Positions 11,341 to 23,440 of a DNA stretch of 64,000 nucleotides are shown one piece after another. Origin of the DNA: Agelaius tricolor (Eukaryota; Chordata; Aves; Passeriformes; Icteridae). The stretch spans positions 22,259,881 to 22,323,880 of the forward strand of contig JALJCS010000001.1 in assembly GCA_023055355.1 (NCBI GenBank). The letters run 5' to 3'. Position numbers and translations under genes: made by a program. The stretch's first letter is position 1, and each line of letters starts with the position of its first letter. The notes below the pieces were generated by a model. That model had not been told where the DNA came from, searched no databases, and saw only the letters and a program-made list of their open reading frames with translations.

Positions 11341-13657
11341 CAGTAGGTCTGCTCCCTGCCCCCCATCTCCCAAACCCACCCCATCCTCCTCTTCCTCCTC
11401 CACCAGCACTCTTTCTTTAACCAGATAAAGAAATGAAAATGGTAGCAAAGATAAGCAAAAGCAGGATCATATTTTCATCATGTTTTACTCAGAGGTACCC
11501 AGGACTTGTGTTACTTTTTACAGATATTTTATTTCATCTGAGCTTCATTTCATCACCTCAGATACAGTGGGTAAACCTGAGAGATGTTTCAAAATAAACT
11601 AAGCAGGTTGCATGTGTTTCTCATTAGAGAAACTTATATAACATTCTTATATTATTGGATGGAGTATTTTCCCACCACAGAAACATGCAGAGTATAAATG
11701 CAATAAACAAAAGACTACAAGTTAACAGCTTAATGCTGACCAGGTGATGAAACCCAGAAAGAAACACTTTAGGATTTCTTCTCTTTTAAAGATTTATTTT
11801 ACAGTCTTTTGCATACAGGCCTGTGCACACCTGAAGTTAATGACTAACACTCTAGATGCCCATTTGTGTGCTATGAAGAAGCATCAGTTTCATTTTTTGC
11901 AAGAGTCTGGGAGGAATTTTCCCAAATAGTCCAACAAATTGAGACTGAACAGACTTTCATGACTAAAGTTGTATTCATCCCAGTGTTCCCAGCCCCTGTA
12001 TTATTTTTACAGCTGCAATAGTAGCTATGACCAAGGGCTAGGTATGACCATGAGCTGGGTAGGTACTACCCAGCTAATTCAGCACTAGATTTTCTGTCCT
12101 GTTGAAAAGATAGGCTAGTTTGCAGTGAAATGATAGGCTAGAACCAATATATTTCCCCCAACATTTTCCTCTTCTGGGCTAACAGAAGCATAATTCTTTC
12201 CAAAGTTTTACACTGGGGTCTTGTGTGTATGCTTGGACATGTATTTGTTTATTAAATATATTATTCTTATCAGTGCCTTCCAATTTGAGATATTCCAAGG
12301 TTCTATGATATGGCCTGCAATTCTCCAGCCAGCACTTGCAGGTGGTAGACTTTTGCCTGCATTCAAGAATCTCTTTTGAGAAAGAACTGTCTCTAAAAGA
12401 CAGTGAATTAAAGGTCTGTGTCAGGAGAAATACCTATCTTTTTTTTATTTCTTGACATTTATTGGATAAAAACCACATTTAAATTAGGCAGATGCTACAG
12501 AAGTGCAGCACTGAAGACTATGGCATTTCGTGTGGAAAAATAAAAAAAATATTTAAAAAAACAGAACCAAAACCAACCAAACCAAAACAAAAAAAACAGC
12601 CCAGGAAATACAGGGTAGCTGGAGGACCTTTTTGACAGGACTGGAAGGGTCCCACTCATCTTTTAGCACAAAGGCACTCACAGTGAAAGATGGCACTCTA
12701 ATATACTCTTTAATTGAGGAGGGTGCTACATAAGAGAGTCTAATTAATTTGTGACCTTCAATACAGTTCATATTCATGGCTGAATAATGAAGGAAGCCCA
12801 CATAGCTGAGCCTCTTAGAAAAACAACCCAAAAACTGCTGGAGAGTCAGTCCCACTGAATAGTCCCTGAACTCCCTAGAGGAGAATGTGCTGTCCACACA
12901 CCATCTCACATGCTCCATTCCTCCTAGCAGGGTCAGAGGACTGCCCTAAAGCCTGAGACAGACCTGTATCTAGTGGGGCCATGGAGGGAGAGCCAGACTT
13001 ACTCAGATTAAGGTAACACAGACTTCCTAAATTGTGCCAGGTTGTGGTGAAGAAGCACTGCTTCCAAATACCCTGCTCCTCTAACTGGAGGGTTTAGGTA
13101 ACTATAAACCTGACTTCTTGAAAAACACATTCATCTTTCTGTTGACTCCAGCAGGTTTAAATCAGGCACCATAACATAGACAGGCAAAAAGATGTATACT
13201 GATGTTACTAATATTAACTGATATGGCATATTCATAGTACAACGTTTTGTTCATAAAGTTTGCACGTAAATGTTGCTAAAAGGGGAACTGTGATTCACAA
13301 CAAAATAGTACCTCTTTGACTAAGCATGTTTTACATTGGATTGCACCTAAATTTCTGTCTGTCATGAAGAAAAGTCCATAAACCAACACAAGAAGTATTA
13401 AGAGTAGCATCCAACTTGGAAAGCCCTGACTCCACAGGAAGAACTCCCATTGCTACTACCAGGAGAAATGCTTGTAGACATCAGGATAACATATGGTCTC
13501 TGAAATCAATATTGGTTTGCAGCTTGACACATGGATGGATAGATACCACAGAGAGATTGAAAGAAATACGACAAGCTAAGTCGTACAAGGCAAACATGTA
13601 CACACAATCACACTTGAGCAGATGCTTTGGCTGAAACAGGTGCTTTAGAGGAACACA
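11341..13657. other. Unique sequence, no gene seen
   Basis: The first 70 bases are C-rich (ccctgccccccatctccc and following). An A/C-rich low-complexity stretch occupies about 12540-12600, and its complement makes the Leu/Val/Phe end of a spurious 121-codon minus-strand ORF. Nothing else is supported. Confidence 0.5.
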
Positions 13658-13703
13658 TAGATCTGTGAAATGGAAAAATTTAGATCTGAAAAATGGAAAA
13701 ATT
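13658..13703 (+). repeat. 23-bp tandem duplication, two units
   Basis: The units are 13658-13680 and 13681-13703, each of the form tagatctg..aaatggaaaaatt, differing at two positions. They are directly adjacent, as expected of replication slippage or a small duplication. Confidence 0.9.
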
Positions 13704-16700
13704 ATTCTAAAACTTACAGTAGCATAATGAACTTTTGCAAGCAAAACTGAGGGAGGATTCAGAGGAACCCCTCAGAGACAATGCTAAGAGAACATACTGG
13801 CAACAAAGTTGTTGATGAACCTGGTGTAGTTTTAACAGCAAATCTAACAGAATTCTTCCTTCCCCCAGCTTCCATATCAATTGGACCAGAGAGGTTTCAA
13901 CAAAACACCCCCACAGCACAAAAGAGAAGGAGAAGGTGGATTTCTCCTAGGCATTACAACAGGCTGATGCAAACACTTCAGCCTTGTTTGTGGTTTAAAG
14001 CATCACCCCAGAGATCTGAGTGTGAAATTTGGACTTAAGGAAGAAAATCCTCATTTAGCAAGGAAAGCACTGCAATAACTATGCATGAAAGTTTGTCCAA
14101 CACTGTTTTCTGCTTGCCATATGGCCAACTTCACCCACATTGAGAGCAGCTACTGAGTTGCTCTCAGCATCTTGAAAGAGACCCAGAGAGAAATGCAAGA
14201 GTCTTATCAGCAAGCATGGCCCAAGGAACACTCAGTTGTCTGTTTACACTGTTGCTTTATCTTTGTCTGATGCTAATAACAAAGAAAAAAGAAGTACCAA
14301 TCCCAGTTTGTTTGAAATAACTTACATACTTCAGTGGTTTTCTAGTCAAAATTATAGTTTCAAACAATTTAAACTATTCCAGTATCTACTGCTGCAGATC
14401 TAGGGACTGTTAGGAGGTGTCCTAAGGTCTTTCTACAGACTCATAATGTACAGGAGCTAACAGAAATATTAGCCCTGTCTCTGTTAAATATATACACAGG
14501 CATACCCCATAGGGAAAAGAATCCCCCTCAGCCTCCCATCCCACAAAACCAATTCCTCACCTGTGTTTGGCCCTGATATTCAAGGGAACGGGAGTGTGGT
14601 TTTGGTTTTCAGAGGAAATATATAGGCACCATTCACTCAGATTCAGAATGCCATGAATTTACCACAGTGGGGAAAAAAAACTTTTGCCTCCCTTTTTTTC
14701 CAGGGACTCCGGGGATTGTTTACTGTCAGCTAAGCCAGAAAACAGGTTCCTGCATCCCTCTAAAATCCAAATGTCTGTATTTACAACAGACGATTCCATT
14801 TAAATAGGCTGCCTCACACTTTTCCTCCCAGAACTTAGTGGCACAGCACTTGGACACCAGCTCTGAGCACCAACCTCTGCTCAGCACTTGCAGCTGCAGG
14901 GGAAAGGAGATTCCTTGCTACAAACAGAAGTCCCCAAACCTGCTGGCATCATCTGCTCAGCAGCACCTGAGGCTGTAGCCAGCCTCCTCTGTCCTGTTGG
15001 TCTGACACACCATCTCTCACCAGGAAGACTCCTTGGGCAGGGCTTTCAAACATTGTGCAATAAGTCCTGAAACAGAGAGAGTTCTGAAATAAAAGGCCTC
15101 ACATATGACCTATTGTTCTATATTGCTTTCTCTTTACTGTTTGCTAATTACTGATGCCAATACCTGAGTATGTTCCTGCCTCCCTTCAGCTTCTCCTTCC
15201 CTCATTTAGATCTCTCAGTGAGAGCCAGAGTCCTGCCTGTGCCATAGAACCACATGCTGGCAAAGAGCCACCTTAAACATCACAGCCAGGTAGCACTGGA
15301 GGTTCACAGACACACCTGTAGGAAGAGGGGGTGTGCCTCAGTGAATAAAAAGCTTTAAACTCTTTATAGATTAATGCTGTGATTAATTTATAGATGGATT
15401 CATGTAGATGAAAGCTTAAATGGATTCCACCAAAGAAAATCAGTATCTGATATATCCAGAGGGTAGATAATCCAGAAACAAAGCAGTTCTGTCTGAAACT
15501 GCCCTGCAGAAACATTCCTTGGTCTTGAGCTACAGGAACCAACTTTAATGGCTCCATATCACTGATATTTTCCTAAATATTTTCCATTGCTGTTACTGCT
15601 GATGGGAACTCTAATGTAGACAAGGCACTCATCACTTCCAACATTTTTATGATTATGTCTTTTAGTCTTTCTGTTTTGCAGGCTGGATGACATTGCTTTG
15701 CTTATTCATCACTTTTACTTCTGGGAGCTGCGCTTGGACCTATTTGGTAACAGTCAGAAAATTTAATGTAGAAAAATTCTGCTCTGCTGCATTACCTGCT
15801 TAGCTCCTGGCCTCCCTGGTGAGAATAGCATCAAAGACAGCAGCTAAAGTAATGTGCAGATTAAAAAATAAACAGAGACCACCCATTCAGTCACCTGCCT
15901 CAATGACTAGCCTTTATACCATGTAACAAATTTCAGGCTCACAAGAAGGTATGGTTCCATAATCCATCCCTGACTATCCAGGTACTGAGAAAATTCTTTG
16001 CATAGGTGTGAATATTCCCCTTTAGAATTAAGCAGAAATTATTAGCTTTTTTGTGAAAATCAATAAAAACTAGCACTGGTACCATTCAAATCCAAATTGT
16101 AGATATATTTTGTGTAGTATTTGGAAAATTTTTCAGTTTTTAGCCTGGCAAATAAGAAAGTAAATTACCAAGGTAAAGAACAGCTATGTTCAGTGAGCAC
16201 TGAAGCCTGGTAAATATTCAGTTTTTAATGGCATCCACTTCTATTTTGTTCACTGAATTATTGGGCTGACCTTAAATTAGAGATCTGGATGGAGCTGAAT
16301 TGAATATCGTGAAGATGAGTGTAATTACCTTGCTTCCCTTTATTCTAATTCATTTTATTTTTTTAATTCTTGGTCTGTGTGACAAACTGAATGTCAGAGT
16401 CCTTGTGGGTTTATCCTCACAGTAACAGAGAGCAGAGCTGATAGAGCAGATAGTGGCACAAGGGAAGATATATCTGCATTGCGGTCAGGGGCGTGACTGC
16501 AGGACCTTCCTGCCTTCCTCTTCATGGAAGGCCTGCAGTTGTATGTACTGTCCAGGTGTCAACACAGCCCAGAGAAGAATGCCAGGGCTCTGGCACCTGC
16601 AAATGAGGCCCCTGCCTTCCAGGGAATTTCATCCAAACCAGCTACACCCCAGGCTAGAGTAGCAAGGCGAGTGCATCTGCCCACCTCAACCCACAGCAGA

Positions 16701-19700
16701 GGCACGGCCCTGGGATGTATTTGGGGCTGTGTTTCACTGCTCCACAGAGCCACTTCAGTCAATATCTCTTTGTACCTTCTAATTAACTTCAAAAACTTTC
16801 TAATTTTTTTTTCAGGCATATATTTGAACTTTCAAGTATCTCCTGAGCTCCCCTCATAATTAGTGCTATCTAACCTTCCATATTTTGTCACTGACACCTT
16901 CTCTCACAACTACTTCTCCTGACCCACTTCATCTTGGGGAAATAAGACTCAATACTCTTTGATAACCCATCAAGTAACAAAACCCATGTCTAGTCAGTCA
17001 GGGAAACTTGGAGTTACCACATGTACACAGACACTCAGCACAAGTAGGTGTAGGAATAGAGAGAGTCCAGCTGGTTAACGAAAATCTGTACAGCAGGCAA
17101 AAAGGAAGAAGGCCAATAGGAGGTCCCAATAGCCCTAAGAAAATGTGCAACGGCCTTAGCTGTGTTTGATGGTAAATGTGACATGTCAGAACCAGCCTGG
17201 AAATTACCCCTGAAGACCATATTGCCTCAGAAGTTAAGTATTAGCAGCTGCATGCATGTCATTAACCCCTCACCTACCATGCGATTTTGCACTTGCCCAG
17301 GGCCAAAGACGTTAAAGGAGGGTTGGCTGATTTTCCTACAGGGGGTAAGAAAGCTGCAGGACTTACAGTGCCCAGAAAAGAGCACCCATGTACAAGTGCC
17401 CTTTCATAGGACATTAATGTGATAGCACTGAGCATTTCAGGACTTTCAGCTGATTTGAAGGTTAATACCCCCATTCAGCCAAACAGCAGGATAACAGGCT
17501 ATATTCCATGTTTTCCCAAATATTTTACAGTTCTGTTCAAGCATGTTGTTTTATCATAGTACTAAAGGTATGGGACTTATTGTCTACGTTGACTTCGTTG
17601 TTTCTTGGCTGTGTAAATTTTTTATTAAGCAAACTTCAGAAGCATATCTTGACCTATAGGGGGTCAAGATATAGAGACAGTGTCAGGGAGAATATTCAAT
17701 TACAATGCAAAAGGGAAAACTGCAAAACAGTTTTACTGTCCACAAAGAGCCATTTGGAAAACAAAGGACTTTATCATCCTAACCCTCAGCATGAATCCAA
17801 ATTTACTCCACAGACAGCAAATTCAGTAGTGAAAGCAGCCTAGAGAAGGGCATTGGGGCTCATAATACCTAATGTAAAAAGGTAGAACTATCCATATGAA
17901 CTCAAACCTGAGAAAATGTTCTCATAATTTAATGGCAGCATAATAGACTGTGTCCAGGATTTTCTATTTTAGCCTTCCCATGATGTCTGAGACTTCACAA
18001 CCATATTTCTAAAAGTACAATATCGTCTCTTTTGCCTGCTATTCTACAGAAACTTTTTTAAAGTTGTCTAACTAAGGGCCATGGCCATACACTTTGATCC
18101 ACAAATGAATTCAGCATAAATGTGAAAGAGTGTGTGAGGAATTTACACTATCTAACTTAAAAGTCTAACTTCAGGTACCCACACTAAGACCCTATATAAT
18201 CAATAGAGATAGGTGACAGGCTCTTCCTGAAGGCCATCCACAGGAGTGAACTCTAGTGCTCCACAATTACCTATAATTTTTTTAAAAGTTTTGATTCTAT
18301 TTTGTCTTTTCCATTTTAAAATTTTGAAAAATATCAAAAAGAAGGGAGGAAAAATAAAGAAAATGGCAAACTATGAAAAATGTACCTTTTAAATTGAAAT
18401 TAAAATTTCAATTCCAATAAGTCATAGGAAAACTACTTATACTGACTACTAATTACCTAAAGGTATTTTCTTATGATAAATGTTGGTGAAAACTGGTGTG
18501 AAAGAGTCAGAAGCAAATAAAACCCAAAGAACACCCATGGAAATTATGCATAAAAGCATCCAATATTGCACCACTGTTTTCTTTAAAATCTACTACAAGC
18601 TTTCAAAGCACAAGTTTACTGTATCTAACATAATAAGCCTGTTCCATACACAAAGTTATTATTGTTAATGGATCTGGACATGCTCCGTAATGTCAGATCT
18701 CTAAGAACTCAGTACAGAAATACCCATTTACAGCAAGCCCAGCAAACAAGAAAATAGCATCAGATCTAATTCCTTCAATTCATAGCAGCAGTTGCACAGT
18801 TTATCATCTTTTCTAATTCCCACTTAGAAATCAATAAATAGGCTCTTAATAGATTCTTTTGGCTTTTTCTAGGGCAAAACAGGAAATAACTAATAAACTG
18901 GGATTTATTAACAAAACATACAGGATAATGTTTGAAAACCCTTATTTATTCATCCTTCTTAGGTGGCTGACTCGGGTATGAGCAGCAAAACAACTTCTTT
19001 CCAGATGAACAGCATGCACCAAAACAAAAATAAAATTTTTATCTACTGCTTGCCCACAAGATAAGCTGCATGATTGCAGTGTTATGGTATTCAGATACTC
19101 AAACTGAGGGATCTACCTCAGGCATCTGAATCAAAATGTATATTCCATAATGCCACATCCTATCTAAACATAGGACCTAGGTTTTACAGTGAAAATTCAT
19201 CAGCTGCCAAATGTACAGGGCTGCAGATGCAATCCAGGCTGAAAAGTCTTCCTGCTGAATCCAAGACAGCAGCTCAATCCAAGACACTGTTCTGTTCATC
19301 TGAGCCCTTCCTGCCAAGTCACTACATCTGGCCCATCAGTATGTTCAACTAGAGGTTTCTGGGAGCAGCTTTCTGTGGCTTTGGGGTTAAATAGCAAAAT
19401 CTGGATCCTAAATCAACAGACCAGATTTGTAAGCAAATATAAGCACCATATTTTAATGCAGTTTGCTCTGTAAGTCCCTCTCAAAAAGCAGTCACAAATT
19501 AAGGGTATCTACTCTTACCCCCACAATTCTTTTCTGTGTTGCCAGTAAACTCAGAAATAGAGGAGATTACTCTTGAAAGGATTTATGTTTTATTTCTACA
19601 CTAACAAGGCATTAGTTTATCTTCCTAATTTCAGAATTTTTCTCTGAGTACTGCTAATGCTTTATTACCCAGCAGCAAACTTACAAAAAGGTATTAATGT

Positions 19701-19750
19701 TTTCATTGCAATGGCTAAAAGATAGGCAACTGCTATGCAAATTAGGCACC
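13704..19750. other. Unique sequence, no gene supported
   Basis: This stretch contains small inverted repeats (17644-17672) and decoy splice sites, including a strong plus-strand acceptor at 15681 with a 28-codon frame. There is no recognised transposon. A terminal-exon reading of 15682-15766 cannot be linked to any upstream exon, so it is not annotated. Confidence 0.45.
17644..17672. repeat. Perfect 11-bp inverted repeat, 7-nt loop
   Basis: The left arm is atatcttgacc (17644-17654), the loop is 17655-17661, and the right arm is ggtcaagatat (17662-17672). There is no U-run or gene context, so it is not called a terminator. Confidence 0.85.
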
Positions 19751-19826
19751 TTAGAATGTATTTCTAATACTCCAGTACAAGTAACCATTTAGAATACATT
19801 TCTAATACTCCAGTACATGCAGCCAT
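19751..19826 (+). repeat. 38-bp tandem duplication, two units
   Basis: Units 19751-19788 and 19789-19826 share ttagaat..atttctaatactccagtaca and a common ccat end, differing at five positions. The divergence shows that the duplication is not recent. Confidence 0.9.
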
Positions 19827-20459
19827 TCAGACCTCCAAGAAGCAGGCTGAAGCCTGGGTTACAGTCATCCAAGCTGGCTATTCTGGAACATCACAAGAGT
19901 ACTCACAGCTCCACCACAAGACCAGACTGACACTTTGTGGTACCAAATTTGGGCATTTTCAAAGCTGGCTACAAACCTTTATTTCCTTCTTTTCTATTCC
20001 AAGACACACTGAACATATAGGAAGACAACTCAAAGATTTGTAAGTGAAACTCCAATTTCTCAGTGGGACAGCTTTCTGTGACAGCCACAAATTAAGGGGC
20101 ATTTTTTTGACTTCTTAAAATACAGCATGATAAACTGAAATGCCTGCAAAGAACCTGCTGTGGTCTAGTAGATTCACACAGTGACCTGAATTATTTTCAG
20201 CATTAACCTGTGTTATCACAGTGGAATTATTGAGGTGAGAGTGAGTTCACACTTCTGTTTGCCTTTGTTCCCTATGGTCATTGATATCAAAAGCCATCCT
20301 GCATGTGCTGTGAAAATAGATAGTGTCATCATTGTATTAGGCACCGTTAAGATGTATCCAAATAGATATTTTTCCCTAATAGATGGAATCATAGCCTAAG
20401 TTCTAGGTAGTCCATGTCACTGATTTGGTAAAACAGCAAGTTCTATCTGTCTGAAAATG

Positions 20460-20600
20460 TAATTTTTTTATTATATCATATTTCTGTTATAACCTATTAT
20501 AACATTATTTTTAATATAATTATTTCTATAACTAACATATTATTTTTATATATAATATTATGTATTGTAATTTCTATTATAGCCTATTTTTTATTGTATC
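20460..20600. repeat. AT-rich low-complexity tract
   Basis: This is almost entirely A and T, with repeated tataac/ttataa, attatt and tatataatatta strings. No simple unit repeats cleanly. There is no gene. It would be easy to unwind and prone to misalignment. Confidence 0.85.
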
Positions 20601-21489
20601 AGCTCACCTGAAAAAGCTAAGACCTGTCCCTTCAGATCTTTCAGTCCTCTCTAATATTCTCAGACTATCATGGATATAATTCTACACTTCATGTTCTTTT
20701 AACTAATATGCTCCTTCCATTTAAAATAAAACCTAAATAAGTAATAGAAAGTAAGCTACTACTAAGTGTGCTAATAGACCATATTCTGAGCTTTTTAGCT
20801 ATTTGGTATAAACTGAATTGCAGAAAAGTTATATAAGGGTAGAAAAGAGAAACCTGGTCTTAACAGCCAAGCTTGAGCCAGCAAAACTAGTAAATGCTGA
20901 AAACCTTGTAAACAGCAAGGGTGGCTGAAAGCTTTAACTTTCTGTTGTTAACTGGGAGATGTCTTTAATAGTAGTGCTGGTGAGTCACACCACTGAAAAC
21001 ACGGGAAGAGACGCAGTGCATTAGAAACCTTGCCAGAGCCCATCACGTTAGAGGGTAGAAAGCTGAGATGGACAAGGAAAGCATGTTATGTAAAAGCCAT
21101 CATTTCCATTAATGGGCTTGTCCAACCATAGATTTTTGATTTGGGGAGTTATTGTTCTTGTAAATATTCATCTGGCTTTAAATGTAGCCAAACATATTCT
21201 GCTTCTGTGATTTCCCAATCTGTATCCAGTCATAAGAACTGCAGCAAAACCTGGCTCTAAATAGAGATAGCTAAGAAATCATTGAATCTCTATCTCTGCT
21301 TGAAACATTTTACAGTATCTTAAGATGTTGGCTTCTGCAATGAGTGGACAGGATTGTACAAAGCTGAACTCCCAGGCTTTTTCAATCACATCCATCTTCT
21401 TGTACATCAGATTATTTCTGCCAAGCTGGCTGTATTTTTTTCCAAGCAAACCCTAACTATCAGGGAGGTCTAACACACTGTTCCTTTAC
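20601..21489. other. Unique sequence, nothing supported
   Basis: There is no repeat that I recognise and no coding-like frame with both splice sites. A strong minus-strand donor near 20605 has only A-rich, poor acceptors upstream. Confidence 0.5.
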
Positions 21490-21592
21490 CATCAGTTTTG
21501 TTTTCAAACACACAATGGTTTGGCATGACTCCAGTCACCACCAGGTGATTTTTGGCCCTTGCCCTTTTTATTATCTGGTATCTCTTAGGGAA
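21490..21592 (-). CDS. Candidate internal coding exon, unidentified (partial)
   Basis: On the minus strand a good acceptor (tattggtttcatctgcag, intron side from 21593) opens a frame of 34 codons plus one base. It ends at a good donor, GATG/gtaaagg, with the intron from 21489 downward. The peptide begins FPKRYQIIKRARAKNHL and contains GVMPNHCVFENKTD. It is basic at the start with a hydrophobic centre. I do not recognise it. The phase would be 0 in and 1 out. It follows in phase from the candidate exon at 28627-28729, but not into other candidates further down, so linkage is unproven. Pseudo-exons of this kind are common in vertebrate noncoding DNA. Confidence 0.25.
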
Positions 21593-23279
21593 CTGCAGAT
21601 GAAACCAATAGAAAAGGAGAGAAAAAGACAAAGCAGGAAAAAAAAGAAAGACCTTCTCCTTTGCTTTCCTGGTAATGTGACATCTTGCCCTCTTGCACTG
21701 CATATTTCTGTCCAGCTGATGCTTTGTCCTAGTGGAATCGTGGTTCTGGTATTAGCTCCAAATGGTAGGCAGGCATTTTCATTAAAAACAATTACTATTT
21801 CCAAACAGGAGCTGGTTCCTCAGTTCCAGCCATTCTTGCTGTAAAACGTTCAGCTGAGAGGAGCAGATTGTTCCTGCTGAAAATGAATGGAATCTGGCAG
21901 GAAAACCTCATGTTTTTCCAATCCTAGTTTTTTACAAAGAAAACACTGGGATCTTGTTGAAAAATCACAATTGTTTTGGTGTGCACATAATTTTTCTCAG
22001 TTGAACTATTTCCAGCTACAGGAGACAAGTTTTGTGCGTACATATGTGCATGTGTGTGTGAATATATATGCATATATCTGCACAAGCATACAAGATTTTG
22101 TATCTAATTGCTATGCAAAAAAAAATATTAATAAGTCAAGGAAGAGTAAACTTTTTTGTTGTTGTTAAAAAGCATTTATGCAAATTGATTTTTTTAATAG
22201 CTTCCACATTATGAACCTTCAAAAGAAAGTCAATGAGTAAAATACTATATCATAGTAATGCTAGCCTCTCTTTTAATACTAGGAGAAGAAAGAGGCCAAG
22301 GTGACTGAACTGTTTATCCCTTGGTTGTTCTCAGTAACTTAGAAACATTGTCAGACTGCATTATTCTGATGAAAATATCAAAGGAAAGAAAACAGAGAAG
22401 ACTATTACATTCACAAAAGGAACGAGCTGCAGACATCCCCATATTGATCACCTGTGTGGATGCTGCCATTTGGTAATAAGTGGTTTTGTTTACCTCAGAC
22501 AGAGATAGATAATAGGTCAGGCTGACCTTGTGTCCATGTGAGGGTGGAAACACCTCCTTCTAGGAGCTGTTTTCGCCCTTTCATGTGAAGCAGTCATGCC
22601 AGGCAGGCTGGATGCTGGTGTGCCTTGTGCCTGCTGCACCTTGAGAGTTTCAGGGCACTCCCCAGGCAAAGCTCAGCCCACCATATTAGCAGCCTTCAAA
22701 TCAGGTTCTGACCCTCTGCCCCAACAAACAGGCAAGATCCTGGCACTTCACCTGTGGCATCTCCAGCCACAACCTTCAACACAGTGAAACTGCCTTCATC
22801 TGCACCTGACAATCAAAGTTGCCCAGAATTAGGCAATAAAACTTTCTCTACCAAAAATGTGCAACAACCTAGTGCAATAGCACAGAACAGCCCACAAGCT
22901 GATCACTTCAAGGATGTGCTGCCTAGCCCTCTGATGCACTTCGATCACAGCTGCAAATATAACCAGTCATACAAAACACTCTTGAACTTTCTGAGGCTGA
23001 GAAGTTGAGTCCCTGGTGCAGCCAGCTGTAAATCACCAGTTTTCACCAATCTTTGGGTCACCTTTTTACCCAACACAAATAAATCACAAAGGATATTTAA
23101 ATGGAAAGGATGACAGTATTACAGTAACTGCTCATTTTAAAAGCAATCACCTGACAGAGAAAGGAAAAATAAGAAGCATTTCCATTTTCTGTTATTGCTC
23201 ACCTAGTAGAATTTCTTGTCTCCCTTTCAGATGTTCTCACTCCAAATTTCATCATTATAACAATAAAATTAGGTAAGTT
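21593..23279. other. Unique sequence with a short purine/pyrimidine alternating tract
   Basis: A TG/TA-rich stretch occupies about 22037-22085. At 23219-23275 a strong plus-strand acceptor (cttgtctccctttcag) and a strong donor (AAATTAG/gtaagttt) enclose about 56 bp. No gene uses them as far as I can see. Confidence 0.5.
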
Positions 23280-23440
23280 TACAGCCAAAAGGAACCTTAA
23301 GAGATCTGCTGGTCCAGCTCCTTGCAGCAAGGCAAGATCAACTACCTACACCTTGTCTGATGCTGAATTTGGACTTAAAAACCTTGACAGAGGAGTCCAA
23401 AACATCCCTTGTGAGTTTGCTGTTTCAATTGTTTGTCCTG
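23280..23440 (-). mobile_element. Old CR1 3'-end fragment
   Basis: On the plus strand the reversed CR1 3' region is visible as aaggaaccttaagagatc, tggtccagctccttgcag, then cttgtctgatgctg and aaaaaccttgacagagga. This is the order of the avian CR1 3' untranslated and terminal ORF2 region. Substitutions are many. The element's 3' end faces left. Confidence 0.6.

Noticed and set aside
12553..12918. 121-codon minus-strand ORF
   Set aside because: Its end is the complement of an A/C-rich low-complexity stretch, and the rest shows no domain.
15682..15766. Terminal coding exon on the plus strand after a strong acceptor
   Set aside because: The peptide looks plausible (LDDIALLIHHFYFWELRLDL), but no upstream exon with matching phase was found. 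The candidate first exon at 10529-10604 leaves in the wrong phase.
23219..23275. Micro-exon between a strong plus-strand acceptor and donor
   Set aside because: Too short to judge coding potential, and nothing upstream or downstream joins it.
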